Numbered from the stretch's first letter, positions 27,681 to 36,508 are shown. The stretch is DNA of 64,000 nucleotides from Pseudomonas fragi (GCF_025426255.1 NZ_CP104861.1:248001-312000), one strand, 5' to 3'. Translations and numbers: made by a program. Notes: a model not told the origin generated them from the sequence alone.

Positions 27681-29170
27681 TAATGCTCCGGAACCCCAAG
27701 AGGTTGCTCTGAAGGTTTGTCGGTAGGAGGTGGCAGTGGTTTTTGCGGCACGGTAGGGCCGGCGGTCACTACGACCATTTTGTCGGCGCTCAGGTGCTTG
27801 TTCATGGCGTCCTTGACCTGCTCGGTGGTCAGGTCCTGGGACTTCTGCATGAAGGTTTCCAGATAGTCCAAAGGCAAATCATAGAAGCCCATTGCGCCCA
27901 GTTGGCCGACGATGGCCGCGTTGCTGGCAGTGGACAGCGGGAAGCTGCCCGCCAATTCACGCTTGGCATCGTCGAGTTCTTTTTGCGTCGGACCGTTTTT
28001 CAGGTAGTCAGCCAAAATGTCTTGCACCAGTTTGAGCGTGCCTTCGCTCAATTCGGCACGTGTTTGCAGGTTGATCAGAAACGGACCACGGGCCTGCATG
28101 GGTGTGAAGCTGGAGTATACGCCGTAAGTCAGGCCGCGTTTTTCACGGACTTCAGTCATTAGGCGTGTACCGAAACCGCCACCACCGAGGATGCTGTTAC
28201 CCAGTGCGAGCGCGGCGTAGTCCGGATCAGCACGGTCTATACCCAGCTGAGACAGCAGCAGGTGGGTTTGCTTGGACGGGAACTCGATATGAGTCTGGCC
28301 CGCTTTTGGTTCGCCAGGCTGCAGAGTCTTGGTGACGGCCGGGCCTTTTGGCAGGGCGGCAGAGACCTGGGCCGCGATGGCTTCGGCTTCAGCGCGAGAC
28401 AAGTCGCCAACAATCGCGATCACCGCGTTGCCTGCTGTGTAAGCCTTGTTGTGGAAGGCCTTGAGCTGGTCGATGGTAATTGAAGAGATGCTTTGGGCAT
28501 TACCATCGCTGGCGTGGGCGTACGGGTGGTCGCCGTACAGGTGCTTGAACAGCTCGATGCTGGCCAGTTTGCCGGGGTTCTGCTTCTGGAATTCAAAGCT
28601 GGCCAGCAACTGGTTTTTGATCCGATCCAATGAGTCGGCCGGGAACGCAGGCTTGCCCACAACCTCAGAGAACAGATTGAGCGCCGGGGTGCGTTTGTCG
28701 GCGTCACTCAGGCTGCGCAACGAAACTATGGCCATATCGCGATAAGCACCATTGCCGAATTCCGCGCCCAGGCCTTCAAAACCCTGGGCGATGGCGCCGA
28801 CATCCTTGCCGGCCACGCCTTCATTGAGCATGGCATTGGTTAGCAGGGCCAGGCCGGGGGTGGAGTCGTCTTGGCTGCTGCCTGCTGCGAAGGTCAGTTG
28901 CAGGTCGAACATCGGCAGTTGCCTGGCTTCGACAAACAGTACTTTGGAGCCTTCGGCGGTTTTCCAGGTCTGTACGTCCAGCTCACGATGGCTGGGTGCC
29001 TTGCCGTCGAGTTCGGCCAAGGATTGCAGCTTGTGCTCGGTCTTGGCCTTATCCAGCGCCTGGCTGGCAACCGACTGGTCGGGGTTGGCGAAAAAGTAGC
29101 CGAGTGCGCCAACCAGTACGACGGCGCTCAGACCGAGCAGTGCGTAGCGGGAACCTTTACGCTCACTCAT
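27680..29170 (-). CDS. M16-family peptidase-like protein without the zinc motif (non-catalytic partner)
   Basis: This 496-residue protein begins MSERKGSRYALLGLSAVVLVGALGYFFA, a membrane anchor that places the bulk in the periplasm. It has the M16 fold (FDLQLTFAAGSSQDDSTPGLALLTNAML), but the place of HxxEH reads LALLTNAML, so it cannot bind zinc there. The second-half motif RGLTYGVYSSF is well kept, as in the substrate-binding subunits of heterodimeric M16B enzymes. The gene overlaps the catalytic partner upstream by 8 bases. I use ATG 29170, because the longer frame from 29200 lies inside the partner gene. Confidence 0.88.
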   Translation of the reverse strand: MSERKGSRYALLGLSAVVLVGALGYFFANPDQSVASQALDKAKTEHKLQSLAELDGKAPSHRELDVQTWKTAEGSKVLFVEARQLPMFDLQLTFAAGSSQDDSTPGLALLTNAMLNEGVAGKDVGAIAQGFEGLGAEFGNGAYRDMAIVSLRSLSDADKRTPALNLFSEVVGKPAFPADSLDRIKNQLLASFEFQKQNPGKLASIELFKHLYGDHPYAHASDGNAQSISSITIDQLKAFHNKAYTAGNAVIAIVGDLSRAEAEAIAAQVSAALPKGPAVTKTLQPGEPKAGQTHIEFPSKQTHLLLSQLGIDRADPDYAALALGNSILGGGGFGTRLMTEVREKRGLTYGVYSSFTPMQARGPFLINLQTRAELSEGTLKLVQDILADYLKNGPTQKELDDAKRELAGSFPLSTASNAAIVGQLGAMGFYDLPLDYLETFMQKSQDLTTEQVKDAMNKHLSADKMVVVTAGPTVPQKPLPPPTDKPSEQPLGVPEH

Positions 29171-30518
29171 GGGTTTTCTCCTCGGGCAGTACATGCGCAA
29201 CGCTGAGACGGTCGCGAGTGAAATAGGTGCGGGCCGCTTGCTGGATATCAGCTGGAGTGACCTTTTGCAGATCAGCCAGCTCGGAGTCCATCAGCTTCCA
29301 GGACAGGCCGACGGTTTCCAGTTGGCCAATCGAGGTGGCCTGGCTGGTGATCGAGTCACGCTCGTAAACCAGACCGGCAATCACTTGGGCGCGCACGCGC
29401 TCCAGTTCTTCAGTGGTAGGCGGGGTCTTTTTCAGGTCGTCGAGCAAGCGCCACAAACCGGCTTCGGTCTGTGCCAGCGTGACTTTTTTCTGACTGTTGG
29501 GCATCGCCGAAAGCATGAACAGGCTGTCGCCACGGGTGAACGCGTTGTAGCTGGACGATGCGCCGGAGACCAGTTCTTCGCCGCGTTCCAGTTGGGTTGG
29601 CATGCGCGCGCTGTAGCCGCCGTCCAGCAGCGCAGAAATCAGGCGCAGGGCGTTAGCGGTAACCGGGTCTTTGGCGGTGGCAATACTTGGCACGTTAAAG
29701 CCCAGCATCAGGCTTGGCAGTTGGGTCTGTACGTGAATCTTGAGCAGGCGCTCACCAGGGGTCGGCAGCTCCAGCGGGATTTTGGCAACCGGGATCTCGC
29801 GTTTCGCAACCGGGCCAAAGTAGCGCTGGGCCAGGGCTTTGACTTCGTCCGGGGTTACGTCACCCACCACTACCAGCGTGGCGTTATTGGGCGCATACCA
29901 CTCTTCGTACCAGTCGCGCAGTTCGCCAACGCTCATGCGCTCAAGGTCGACCATCCAGCCGATGGTCGGGGTGTGGTAGCCGCTGGAAGGGTAGGCCATT
30001 GCGCTGAACAGCTCGTAGGCTTTGCTCATGGGCTGGTCGTCGGTGCGCAGGCGGCGCTCTTCCTTGATGACTTCGATTTCGCGCTTGAACTCTTCAGGCG
30101 GCAGGCGAAGGCTGGCCATGCGGTCGGCTTCAAGTTCGAAGGCAACGCCCAGGCGGTCGCGGGCCAGTACCTGGTAATAAGCGGTGTAGTCGTCGCTGGT
30201 GAAGGCGTTTTCCTGTGCGCCAAGGTCGCGCAGGATCAGAGAGGCTTCACCGGGCCCGACCTTGTTGCTGCCTTTGAACATCATATGTTCAAGGGCGTGG
30301 GACAGGCCGGTCTTGCCGGGCGTCTCGTAACTTGAGCCGACTTTGTACCAGACCTGGGATACCACCACGGGTGCACGGTGGTCTTCGCGCACGATGACTT
30401 TCAGGCCATTGTCCAGGCGGAACTCGTGGGTAGGCTGTGGTTCGGCCGCCAGGGCCGAAAGCGGGACTAAAACTGTGCTGAGCAACAGGCCAGCAGCGCG
30501 GCGGGCTAGAGCGTTCAT
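29163..30518 (-). CDS. M16-family zinc metallopeptidase, catalytic partner
   Basis: This 451-residue protein has a signal peptide (LLLSTVLVPLSALAA) and the inverted zinc motif H74-A-L-E-H78 in GLSHALEHMMFKGS. The third ligand Glu is probably in the region of ELEADRMASLRL. The gene overlaps the next M16 gene by 8 bases, and the two products probably form one clamshell peptidase in the periplasm. Homologous pairs lie between rsmD and ftsY in other pseudomonads. It is transcribed away from ftsY. Confidence 0.92.
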   Translation of the reverse strand: MNALARRAAGLLLSTVLVPLSALAAEPQPTHEFRLDNGLKVIVREDHRAPVVVSQVWYKVGSSYETPGKTGLSHALEHMMFKGSNKVGPGEASLILRDLGAQENAFTSDDYTAYYQVLARDRLGVAFELEADRMASLRLPPEEFKREIEVIKEERRLRTDDQPMSKAYELFSAMAYPSSGYHTPTIGWMVDLERMSVGELRDWYEEWYAPNNATLVVVGDVTPDEVKALAQRYFGPVAKREIPVAKIPLELPTPGERLLKIHVQTQLPSLMLGFNVPSIATAKDPVTANALRLISALLDGGYSARMPTQLERGEELVSGASSSYNAFTRGDSLFMLSAMPNSQKKVTLAQTEAGLWRLLDDLKKTPPTTEELERVRAQVIAGLVYERDSITSQATSIGQLETVGLSWKLMDSELADLQKVTPADIQQAARTYFTRDRLSVAHVLPEEKTHE

Positions 30519-30874
30519 TCGTTTTTAAACCTGTTGGGCTGCCCGCTTGGCCTTAGCGTCTGCGGGTGAGGAGGTGCTAGGATACTGATCCGTTTTACTG
30601 GCGGCCACGCCTATCAGGCCTTTGACGATCAGACGAAGTTTGATCGGGCAGTATAGAAGCCCGCTTGGAAGTGTGGATGTATCACGGTAAATTTCGCTTT
30701 TTTGCCGATTTTCCCGTTCCAGACCCGAGTTAATACGAAGCTCACGAGGTGTGTTTTACCCTCGGATCACAGTTGCGTGCGAACAAGCTGACAAAATTGC
30801 AGTCTGTTTCACACCGAATATTATTTGCCGGGGCGCCACAGTGGCGCGTCGCTACGATGAGATAGCCGTCCTCC
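30519..30874. other. Divergent regulatory region between the M16 pair and ftsY
   Basis: These 356 bases contain no gene that I can support. They hold the ftsY promoter candidate (30797-30824) and a perfect palindrome near its start site, GCGCCAC-A-GTGGCGC at 30833-30847. No RNA gene was recognised. Confidence 0.6.
30797..30824 (+). promoter_or_regulatory. Candidate sigma-70 promoter of ftsY
   Basis: TTGCAG (30797-30802) and TATTAT (30819-30824) are separated by 16 bases. The predicted start lies near 30831, just ahead of the GCGCCAC/GTGGCGC palindrome and about 45 bases before the ATG. Confidence 0.5.
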
Positions 30875-32320
30875 ATGTTTGGTTCCAACGACGACAAGAA
30901 GAACCCAGCTGCGGCTGGCGAGAAAAAAGGCCTGTTCGGATGGCTGCGCAGAAAGCCGCAGGAAACCGTCGTGGAACAACCCGCGCCTGCTCCCGAAATC
31001 ACCCCAGAGCCGTTGATCGAGGCCACGCCAGTGGTCGTCGAGGCAACCCCTGAAGTGGTAGTGGTGACGGCAGCGCCTGTTGTTGAGCTGGCCCCTGTCC
31101 CACAGATCGTTCCTGAGCCGGCGCCATGGCCGTCCTTGCCCGTTGCCGAAGAGCCGGTGGCGCTGGTCGAGGATGTGCAAGCGCCGCATCTCGTGCCGCC
31201 GATCCCTGAGCCTGTGGTTGAAGTGCTTGAGGTGGTCGAGACTTTTGTAGAACCAGAACCAGAACCAGAACCAGTTGCCGTCGTAGCGCCGGTGGTCGTG
31301 CCTGTGCCTGTTCCGGTAGTGGCTGCACCTGTACCTGTACCTGTGGTTGAAGCCCCCGCCCCGGCTCCGGTAGTTGCGGCTGAGCCCAAGACCGGCTTCT
31401 TTGCCCGTCTCAAGCAGGGTCTGTCCAAAACCAGCGCCAGTATCGGCGAAGGTATGGCCAGCCTGTTTCTGGGCAAAAAGGTTATCGATGACGATCTGCT
31501 TGAAGAGATCGAAACCCGCTTGCTGACCGCCGATGTGGGTGTTGAAGCAACGTCGGTGATCATTAAAAACCTGACGCAGAAAGTCGCCCGCAAGCAACTG
31601 ACCGATGCCGACGCGCTGTACAAGTCATTGCAGGATGAGTTGGCAGCCATGCTCAAGCCGGTTGAGCAGCCGCTGAAAATCGAATCCAGGAACAAGCCTT
31701 TCGTGATTCTGGTGGTGGGCGTCAATGGTGCGGGCAAAACCACTACCATTGGCAAATTGGCTAAAAAGCTGCAGCTCGAAGGCAAGAAAGTCATGCTGGC
31801 GGCCGGTGATACCTTCCGCGCAGCCGCCGTCGAGCAGTTGCAGGTGTGGGGTGAGCGCAACAACATTCCGGTGATTGCCCAGCACACGGGTGCTGACTCG
31901 GCTTCGGTGATCTTTGACGCCGTGCAAGCAGCCAAGGCCCGTGGCATCGACGTTTTGATCGCGGATACTGCCGGGCGCCTGCATACCAAAGACAACCTGA
32001 TGGAAGAGCTGAAGAAAGTTCGCCGGGTTATCGGCAAGCTCGACGAAGACGCCCCGCACGAAGTGCTGCTGGTACTGGATGCCGGTACAGGGCAGAACGC
32101 TATTAGCCAGACCAAACAGTTTGACCAGACCGTTGCTCTTACCGGCCTGGCGTTGACCAAGCTGGATGGCACGGCCAAAGGCGGGGTCATTTTTGCCCTG
32201 GCCAAGCAATTCAATATCCCTATTCGCTTTATCGGTGTGGGTGAAGGCATCGATGATTTGCGTGATTTTGAATCCGAACCCTTTGTCCAGGCTCTATTTG
32301 CGGAGCGGGAGCGTCCATGA
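30875..32320 (+). CDS. ftsY: Signal recognition particle receptor FtsY
   Basis: This 481-residue GTPase receives ribosome-SRP complexes at the inner membrane. The first ~170 residues form an acidic and Pro/Val/Glu-rich tail (including PEPEPEP and VVVPVPVPVV runs), which is longer than the folded domains need. Then comes the NG domain: GVNGAGKTTTIGKLA (G1), the DTFRAAAVEQL insertion region, DTAGRLHTKDNLM (G3), and TKLDGTAKGGV (G4). The C terminus GEGIDDLRDFESEPFVQALF is diagnostic. Its stop overlaps the ftsE ATG by four bases, so ftsY-ftsE-ftsX are co-translated. Confidence 0.97.
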   Translation: MFGSNDDKKNPAAAGEKKGLFGWLRRKPQETVVEQPAPAPEITPEPLIEATPVVVEATPEVVVVTAAPVVELAPVPQIVPEPAPWPSLPVAEEPVALVEDVQAPHLVPPIPEPVVEVLEVVETFVEPEPEPEPVAVVAPVVVPVPVPVVAAPVPVPVVEAPAPAPVVAAEPKTGFFARLKQGLSKTSASIGEGMASLFLGKKVIDDDLLEEIETRLLTADVGVEATSVIIKNLTQKVARKQLTDADALYKSLQDELAAMLKPVEQPLKIESRNKPFVILVVGVNGAGKTTTIGKLAKKLQLEGKKVMLAAGDTFRAAAVEQLQVWGERNNIPVIAQHTGADSASVIFDAVQAAKARGIDVLIADTAGRLHTKDNLMEELKKVRRVIGKLDEDAPHEVLLVLDAGTGQNAISQTKQFDQTVALTGLALTKLDGTAKGGVIFALAKQFNIPIRFIGVGEGIDDLRDFESEPFVQALFAERERP

Positions 32321-32988
32321 TTCGTTTCGAGCAGGTCGGTAAGCGCTATCCAAATGGACACGTGGGCCTGCACGAGCTGAGCTTTCGGGTCCGTCGAGGT
32401 GAATTCCTCTTTGTGACCGGCCACTCCGGCGCAGGCAAAAGCACGCTGTTGCGCCTGTTGCTGGCAATGGAACGCCCGACCACCGGCAAATTGCTGCTGG
32501 CGGGGCAGGACCTGGGGCAGATCAGCAACGCGCAGATTCCTTTTTTGCGTCGCCAGATCGGCGTGGTGTTCCAGAACCACCAGTTACTGTTTGATCGCAC
32601 GGTATTCAACAACGTTGCCTTGCCCCTGCAAATCCTCGGGTTGTCCAAGGCCGAGATCGCCAAGCGCGTTGACTCGGCACTGGAGCGCGTGGCGTTGTCG
32701 GATAAAACCGATCTGTACCCCGGAGACTTGTCCACGGGCCAACAGCAACGTGTCGGTATTGCCCGCGCCATCGTCCATCGTCCGGCCTTGCTGCTGGCCG
32801 ATGAACCCACCGGTAACCTCGATCCGCGTTTGGCGGCGGAAATCATGGGCGTATTTGAAGACATCAACCGTTTGGGCACCAGCGTACTGATTGCCAGCCA
32901 TGACCTGGCGCTGATCGCGCGTATGCGCCATCGCATGCTCACCTTGCAGCGCGGGCGATTGATTGGCGACGGGGAGGCTGCTGTATGA
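32317..32988 (+). CDS. ftsE: Cell-division ATP-binding protein FtsE
   Basis: This 223-residue ABC ATPase partners with FtsX and controls septal peptidoglycan hydrolysis through EnvC/amidase-type activators. It has Walker A GHSGAGKSTLL, Q-loop VFQNHQLLFDRTV, signature LSTGQQQRVGIARA and Walker B LLLADEPTGNLD. It overlaps both ftsY and ftsX by four bases. Confidence 0.97.
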   Translation: MIRFEQVGKRYPNGHVGLHELSFRVRRGEFLFVTGHSGAGKSTLLRLLLAMERPTTGKLLLAGQDLGQISNAQIPFLRRQIGVVFQNHQLLFDRTVFNNVALPLQILGLSKAEIAKRVDSALERVALSDKTDLYPGDLSTGQQQRVGIARAIVHRPALLLADEPTGNLDPRLAAEIMGVFEDINRLGTSVLIASHDLALIARMRHRMLTLQRGRLIGDGEAAV

Positions 32989-34007
32989 GTGCGACCCGCA
33001 GCTCCAAAGTGTCCGAACGCGTAGCGCCCAAGGCCGCCGACCCGCAGCCGCCGAAGAAAAAACACGATGATGACGATGGTCCGACCTTCGCCATGCTGTT
33101 TCACGCCTGGGTTGAGGCCCACCGTGCGAGTTTGCTCGACAGCCTCAAACGCCTTGGCAAGCAGCCAATTGGCAGCTTTTTTACCTGTCTGGTAATGGCC
33201 GTTGCGCTGAGCTTGCCCATGGGCTTGTCGTTGTTGCTGAACAATGTCGAGCGTCTGGGCGGTTCCTGGCAGCGTGCGGCGCAGATTTCGTTGTATTTGC
33301 AGATGGATGCCAGCAGTGAGCAGGGTGAAAAACTCAGCGATCAGATAAAAGGTATGGCGGGGGTGGCTGACGCCGAATTTATCAGCCGCGAAAAGGCCCT
33401 CGAAGAGTTCCAGCAGCAGTCAGGGCTGGGCGAAGCGCTGAAAGAGTTGCCTGATAACCCGTTGCCCGGTGTGGTGCTGGTGACCCCGGCCGAAGTCGAT
33501 AAAGCCACCCTTGAAGCCCTTCGCGAGCGTCTTGCGCAGTTGCCGAAGGTGCAACAGGCGCAACTTGATCTAGTCTGGGTCGAGCGTTTGGCGGCCATCC
33601 TGAAGTTGGGTGATCGCTTTGTGTTTGGCTTGACGGTATTGCTGGTATCGGCTTTGCTGCTGGTTATCGGTAATACGATTCGTTTGCATATCGAGAATCG
33701 CCGTATCGAAATCGAAGTCATCAAGCTGGTTGGTGGTACTGACAGCTATGTACGCAGGCCATTTCTTTATATGGGTGCGCTTTATGGCTTTGGTGCGGGA
33801 GTATTGTCCTGGGGCGTATTGGCATTCGGCTTGGACTGGTTAAATGACGCGGTGGTAGGGTTGGCTGGCTTGTACGGCAGCAATTTTGCTTTGGCGGGTG
33901 TGCCGGTAGCCGATGGTCTGTCTCTCTTGCTTGGCGCGGTGCTGTTAGGGTATATCGGTGCATGGATTGCAGTAGCGCGTCACTTACGTGAGCTTTCGCC
34001 CAAGTAG
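32985..34007 (+). CDS. ftsX: Cell-division permease-like protein FtsX
   Basis: This 340-residue membrane protein has a charged N-terminal cytoplasmic part (KKKHDDDDG). A first transmembrane helix lies near FTCLVMAVALSLPMGLSLLL, a periplasmic domain follows (ISLYLQMDASSEQGEKLSDQ), and then three helices (FVFGLTVLLVSALLLVIGNT, and a pair near the C terminus). IENRRIEIEVIKLVGGTDSYVRRPF is the typical FtsX coupling segment. It does not transport a substrate but passes FtsE ATPase activity to periplasmic partners. The rpoH gene follows 114 bases later. Confidence 0.95.
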   Translation: MSATRSSKVSERVAPKAADPQPPKKKHDDDDGPTFAMLFHAWVEAHRASLLDSLKRLGKQPIGSFFTCLVMAVALSLPMGLSLLLNNVERLGGSWQRAAQISLYLQMDASSEQGEKLSDQIKGMAGVADAEFISREKALEEFQQQSGLGEALKELPDNPLPGVVLVTPAEVDKATLEALRERLAQLPKVQQAQLDLVWVERLAAILKLGDRFVFGLTVLLVSALLLVIGNTIRLHIENRRIEIEVIKLVGGTDSYVRRPFLYMGALYGFGAGVLSWGVLAFGLDWLNDAVVGLAGLYGSNFALAGVPVADGLSLLLGAVLLGYIGAWIAVARHLRELSPK

Positions 34008-34045
34008 TTCCTTTTACACCTGTTGACCTTTTCAGCTTTTTTTGG

Positions 34046-34072
34046 GAACTTTTTTCTGAATTCCCGGTCAAC
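34046..34072 (+). promoter_or_regulatory. Weak candidate extracytoplasmic-stress (AlgU-type) promoter of rpoH
   Basis: GAACTT (34046-34051) is followed after 16 bases by TCAAC (34068-34072). The -35 fits the AlgU/sigma-E consensus exactly, but the -10 matches TCTGA only in part. Such a promoter drives rpoH in P. aeruginosa (from memory). Confidence 0.35.
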
Positions 34073-34121
34073 TTTCGCAGTGCTGAACTGCACGAGTTAT
34101 GTAAGACGGAGGTTTTTTCGT

Positions 34122-34976
34122 ATGACCACTTCTTTGCAACCTGCGTATGCGTTGGTCCCTGGTGCGAACCTTGAGGCCTATGTAAACACGGTGAACAGCA
34201 TTCCATTGCTGACACCGGAGCAGGAGCGTGAACTGGCCGAGAGTCTCTACTATGAGCAGGATTTGGGGGCGGCTCGGCAGATGGTGCTCGCCCACCTGCG
34301 TTTTGTTGTACACATTGCCCGTAGTTATTCGGGTTATGGCCTGGCTCAGGCTGACCTGATCCAGGAAGGCAACGTCGGCCTGATGAAGGCGGTCAAACGC
34401 TTCAACCCTGAAATGGGCGTGCGTCTGGTTTCGTTCGCCGTTCACTGGATCAAGGCAGAGATCCACGAGTTTATTTTGCGTAACTGGCGGATCGTGAAAG
34501 TCGCGACCACCAAGGCTCAGCGCAAACTGTTCTTCAACCTGCGCAGCCAGAAAAAACGTTTGGCCTGGCTGAACAACGACGAAGTTCATCGTGTGGCTGA
34601 AAGCCTCGGCGTAGAGCCTCGTGAAGTCCGCGAGATGGAAAGCCGCCTGACCGGTCACGACATGGCGTTCGATCCGGCGGCCGAAGCTGACGACGACAGT
34701 GCGTTCCAGTCGCCAGCCAACTACCTGGAAGACCACCGGTACGACCCGGCGCGCCAATTGGAAGATGCTGACTGGACCGATAACTCCACCAGCAACCTGC
34801 ATGAAGCGCTGGAAGTACTGGACGACCGCAGCCGTGACATTCTGTATCAGCGCTGGTTGGCTGAAGAAAAAGCCACGCTGCACGACCTGGCACAGAAGTA
34901 CAACGTGTCTGCAGAGCGTATTCGTCAGCTGGAAAAAAGCGCGATGAACAAGCTCAAACTGTCGATTGCCGCCTAA
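34122..34976 (+). CDS. rpoH: Heat-shock sigma factor RpoH (sigma-32)
   Basis: This 284-residue sigma factor has region 2 ([62 protein letters not shown]), the RpoH-specific box [13 protein letters not shown], and region 4 helix-turn-helix [21 protein letters not shown] start at 34122 ([14 protein letters not shown]), with ACGGAGG eleven bases upstream. The longer frame from 34023 crosses the promoter region. It directs RNA polymerase to chaperone and protease genes. A strong terminator follows. Confidence 0.97.
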   Translation: MTTSLQPAYALVPGANLEAYVNTVNSIPLLTPEQERELAESLYYEQDLGAARQMVLAHLRFVVHIARSYSGYGLAQADLIQEGNVGLMKAVKRFNPEMGVRLVSFAVHWIKAEIHEFILRNWRIVKVATTKAQRKLFFNLRSQKKRLAWLNNDEVHRVAESLGVEPREVREMESRLTGHDMAFDPAAEADDDSAFQSPANYLEDHRYDPARQLEDADWTDNSTSNLHEALEVLDDRSRDILYQRWLAEEKATLHDLAQKYNVSAERIRQLEKSAMNKLKLSIAA

Positions 34977-34990
34977 CACGGCCCGACAAT

Positions 34991-35020
34991 AAAACGCCCC
35001 GATCTGATCGGGGCGTTTTT
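34991..35020 (+). terminator. Intrinsic terminator of rpoH
   Basis: AAAACGCCCCGATC (34991-35004) pairs with GATCGGGGCGTTTT (35006-35019), followed by more T residues. The A-run on the left side means it may also act in the opposite direction for mtgA. Confidence 0.93.
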
Positions 35021-35054
35021 GTTTGTGCGGCGAGCTCACAAAAAACTGGCAGCT

Positions 35055-35777
35055 TCAATCAGCCCATGGCGCCTTACGCGAGGTGTTCAGGCCGTCGAGG
35101 TAGCTGTCCCCGCCCAACTGACTCATTTGCTGGCGAATCCAGCCTGCGCGACGACTCACGTATGAGCTGGGATGGCTGGCGCTCCAGTTCAGCGGGCTGG
35201 GTAGCACCGCAGCCAGATAACTGGCCTGCTGGCGCGAAAGGTTCTTGGCGCTTACACCAAAGTGATGCTGAGCCGCCGCTTCGGCCCCAAACACCCCTTC
35301 ATCCCACTCCGCGCTATTGAGGTACACCTCAAGAATCCGCTGCTTGGGCCAGAGCACTTCAATCAGCCCGGTAAACCAGGCTTCCAGGCCTTTGCGCAAC
35401 CAGCTGCGGCCAGACCATAAAAACAGGTTCTTCGACACTTGCTGGCTCAGCGTACTGGCGCCGCGCAACGTGCCGCCCTGCTCGTTGTGTACCAGCGCGG
35501 CCCGGATCGCTCCAAAGTCAAAACCCCAATGCTCGGGGAACTTTTGGTCTTCGCCAGCCATGACTGCCACTTTGAGGTCGTTGGAAATTTCATTCCAGGG
35601 ACGCCAGCTGCGTTGCAGGTCAATGGGGTCGCCGTCGAACCACGACTCGACCTTGCGCTCCACCATCAGCGCCGTGCCGGGGGGTGGCACCCAGCGAAAA
35701 ATCAGCACCAGTAATGCGCTGCCCACTGCGAACCAGAGCAGGGCTTTAAGAATGCGATGAACAAGAAAACGCAGCAT
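35055..35777 (-). CDS. mtgA: Monofunctional biosynthetic peptidoglycan transglycosylase
   Basis: This protein polymerises lipid II into glycan strands at the inner membrane. From the chosen start (MLRFLVHRILKALLWF) it has 240 residues. It has one N-terminal membrane helix, the catalytic Glu in MAGEDQKFPEHWGFD, and further GT51 motifs GASTLSQQVSKNLFLW, RKGLEAWFTGLIE and KQRILEVYLNSAEWDEGVFG. An in-frame ATG at 35810 would add 11 residues, but it overlaps a TATAAT that may be the -10 of this gene, so I prefer 35777. Neither start has a strong ribosome site. Confidence 0.93.
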   Translation of the reverse strand: MLRFLVHRILKALLWFAVGSALLVLIFRWVPPPGTALMVERKVESWFDGDPIDLQRSWRPWNEISNDLKVAVMAGEDQKFPEHWGFDFGAIRAALVHNEQGGTLRGASTLSQQVSKNLFLWSGRSWLRKGLEAWFTGLIEVLWPKQRILEVYLNSAEWDEGVFGAEAAAQHHFGVSAKNLSRQQASYLAAVLPSPLNWSASHPSSYVSRRAGWIRQQMSQLGGDSYLDGLNTSRKAPWAD

Positions 35778-35808
35778 AGATGGCTTGGCCGAACCCGTTG
35801 AGCGGGCC

Positions 35809-35814
35809 ATTATA
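35809..35814 (-). promoter_or_regulatory. Candidate -10 element for mtgA
   Basis: TATAAT reads on the minus strand, giving a predicted start near 35802, upstream of ATG 35777. No good -35 hexamer lies at 17 bases, so support is partial. Confidence 0.35.
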
Positions 35815-35855
35815 CAGACCCTGCGCCATTCGATGATCCTGACTGGAGTTACCTC

Positions 35856-36227
35856 ATGCTGCGCGTTTTTTTGATGCTGGCCGCGTTCTTCGGCTTTACC
35901 GGTGTTGCGCTGGGTGCATTCGCCGCCCACGGCCTGAAAGGTCGCTTGAGTGAACAGTACCTGGCTATTTTTCATACAGGCGTGACTTACCAACTGGTGC
36001 ACACCCTGGCTCTGTTCGGTGTGGCCCTACTGGCCACTCATCTTCCAGGGCGTTTGGTGACCTGGGCCGGTGTCTGTTTCGCCCTTGGCATCGTGCTGTT
36101 TTCCGGCAGTTTGTACCTGCTGACCATGACCGGTATCAGCAAGCTGGGGATCATCACGCCCTTTGGTGGTCTGGCATTTTTGGCCGGCTGGCTGTGTTTG
36201 GGCCTGGCCGCCTGGCGCCTGAGCTAA
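35856..36227 (+). CDS. DUF423 small membrane protein (YgdD-like)
   Basis: This 123-residue protein has four hydrophobic helices: LMLAAFFGFTGVALGAFAAHGL at the N terminus, TYQLVHTLALFGVALLATH, LVTWAGVCFALGIVLFSGSLYLL and GGLAFLAGWLCLGLAAW. The GAFAAHGL and FSGSLYLL segments typify DUF423. CTGGAG lies before the ATG. The function is unknown. It is divergent from mtgA and upstream of thiS, but separated from it by 80 bases. Confidence 0.88.
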   Translation: MLRVFLMLAAFFGFTGVALGAFAAHGLKGRLSEQYLAIFHTGVTYQLVHTLALFGVALLATHLPGRLVTWAGVCFALGIVLFSGSLYLLTMTGISKLGIITPFGGLAFLAGWLCLGLAAWRLS

Positions 36228-36307
36228 GCCCGCAAGATGAATGGCTTGGGTCGACCTGACTGATCGGGATAGAATGCTGGCCCCTTAAAATGAAGGCAGC
36301 GTCGCGC

Positions 36308-36508
36308 ATGCTCATTCAGTTGAACGGTGAATCCTTTGAACTACCGGACGGCGAGACCGTTGCGGACCTGCTGGCACGTCAGGAGCTGACCGGCCGCAGG
36401 GTCGCGGTCGAGCTTAACCTGGACATCGTCCCGCGCAGCCAGCATGCCGAGACGGTACTCAAGGCAGGCGATCAGGTCGAAGTGGTGCACGCCATCGGTG
36501 GTGGCTAG
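36308..36508 (+). CDS. thiS: Sulfur carrier protein ThiS
   Basis: This 66-residue ubiquitin-like protein ends in Gly-Gly (HAIGGG), where sulfur is carried as a thiocarboxylate for thiazole synthesis. The start MLIQLNGESFELPDG at 36308 is chosen because ThiS proteins begin at this strand. The six residues upstream in frame are extra. It lies 57 bases before thiG. Confidence 0.94.
   Translation: MLIQLNGESFELPDGETVADLLARQELTGRRVAVELNLDIVPRSQHAETVLKAGDQVEVVHAIGGG

Noticed and set aside
29169-30335. 388-codon + strand frame opposite the M16 gene
   Set aside because: It is a shadow frame. The zinc motif and signal peptide support the minus-strand gene.
30742-32580. Open frame of 612 codons on the - strand opposite ftsY
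   Set aside because: Its Thr/Gly repeats are the reverse of the Pro/Val/Glu tail of FtsY. ftsY has full GTPase motifs and operon context.
36228-36307. TPP riboswitch before thiS
   Set aside because: Only 80 bases lie between genes, and no THI-box segments (such as CTGAGA and the matching pairing region) are visible.
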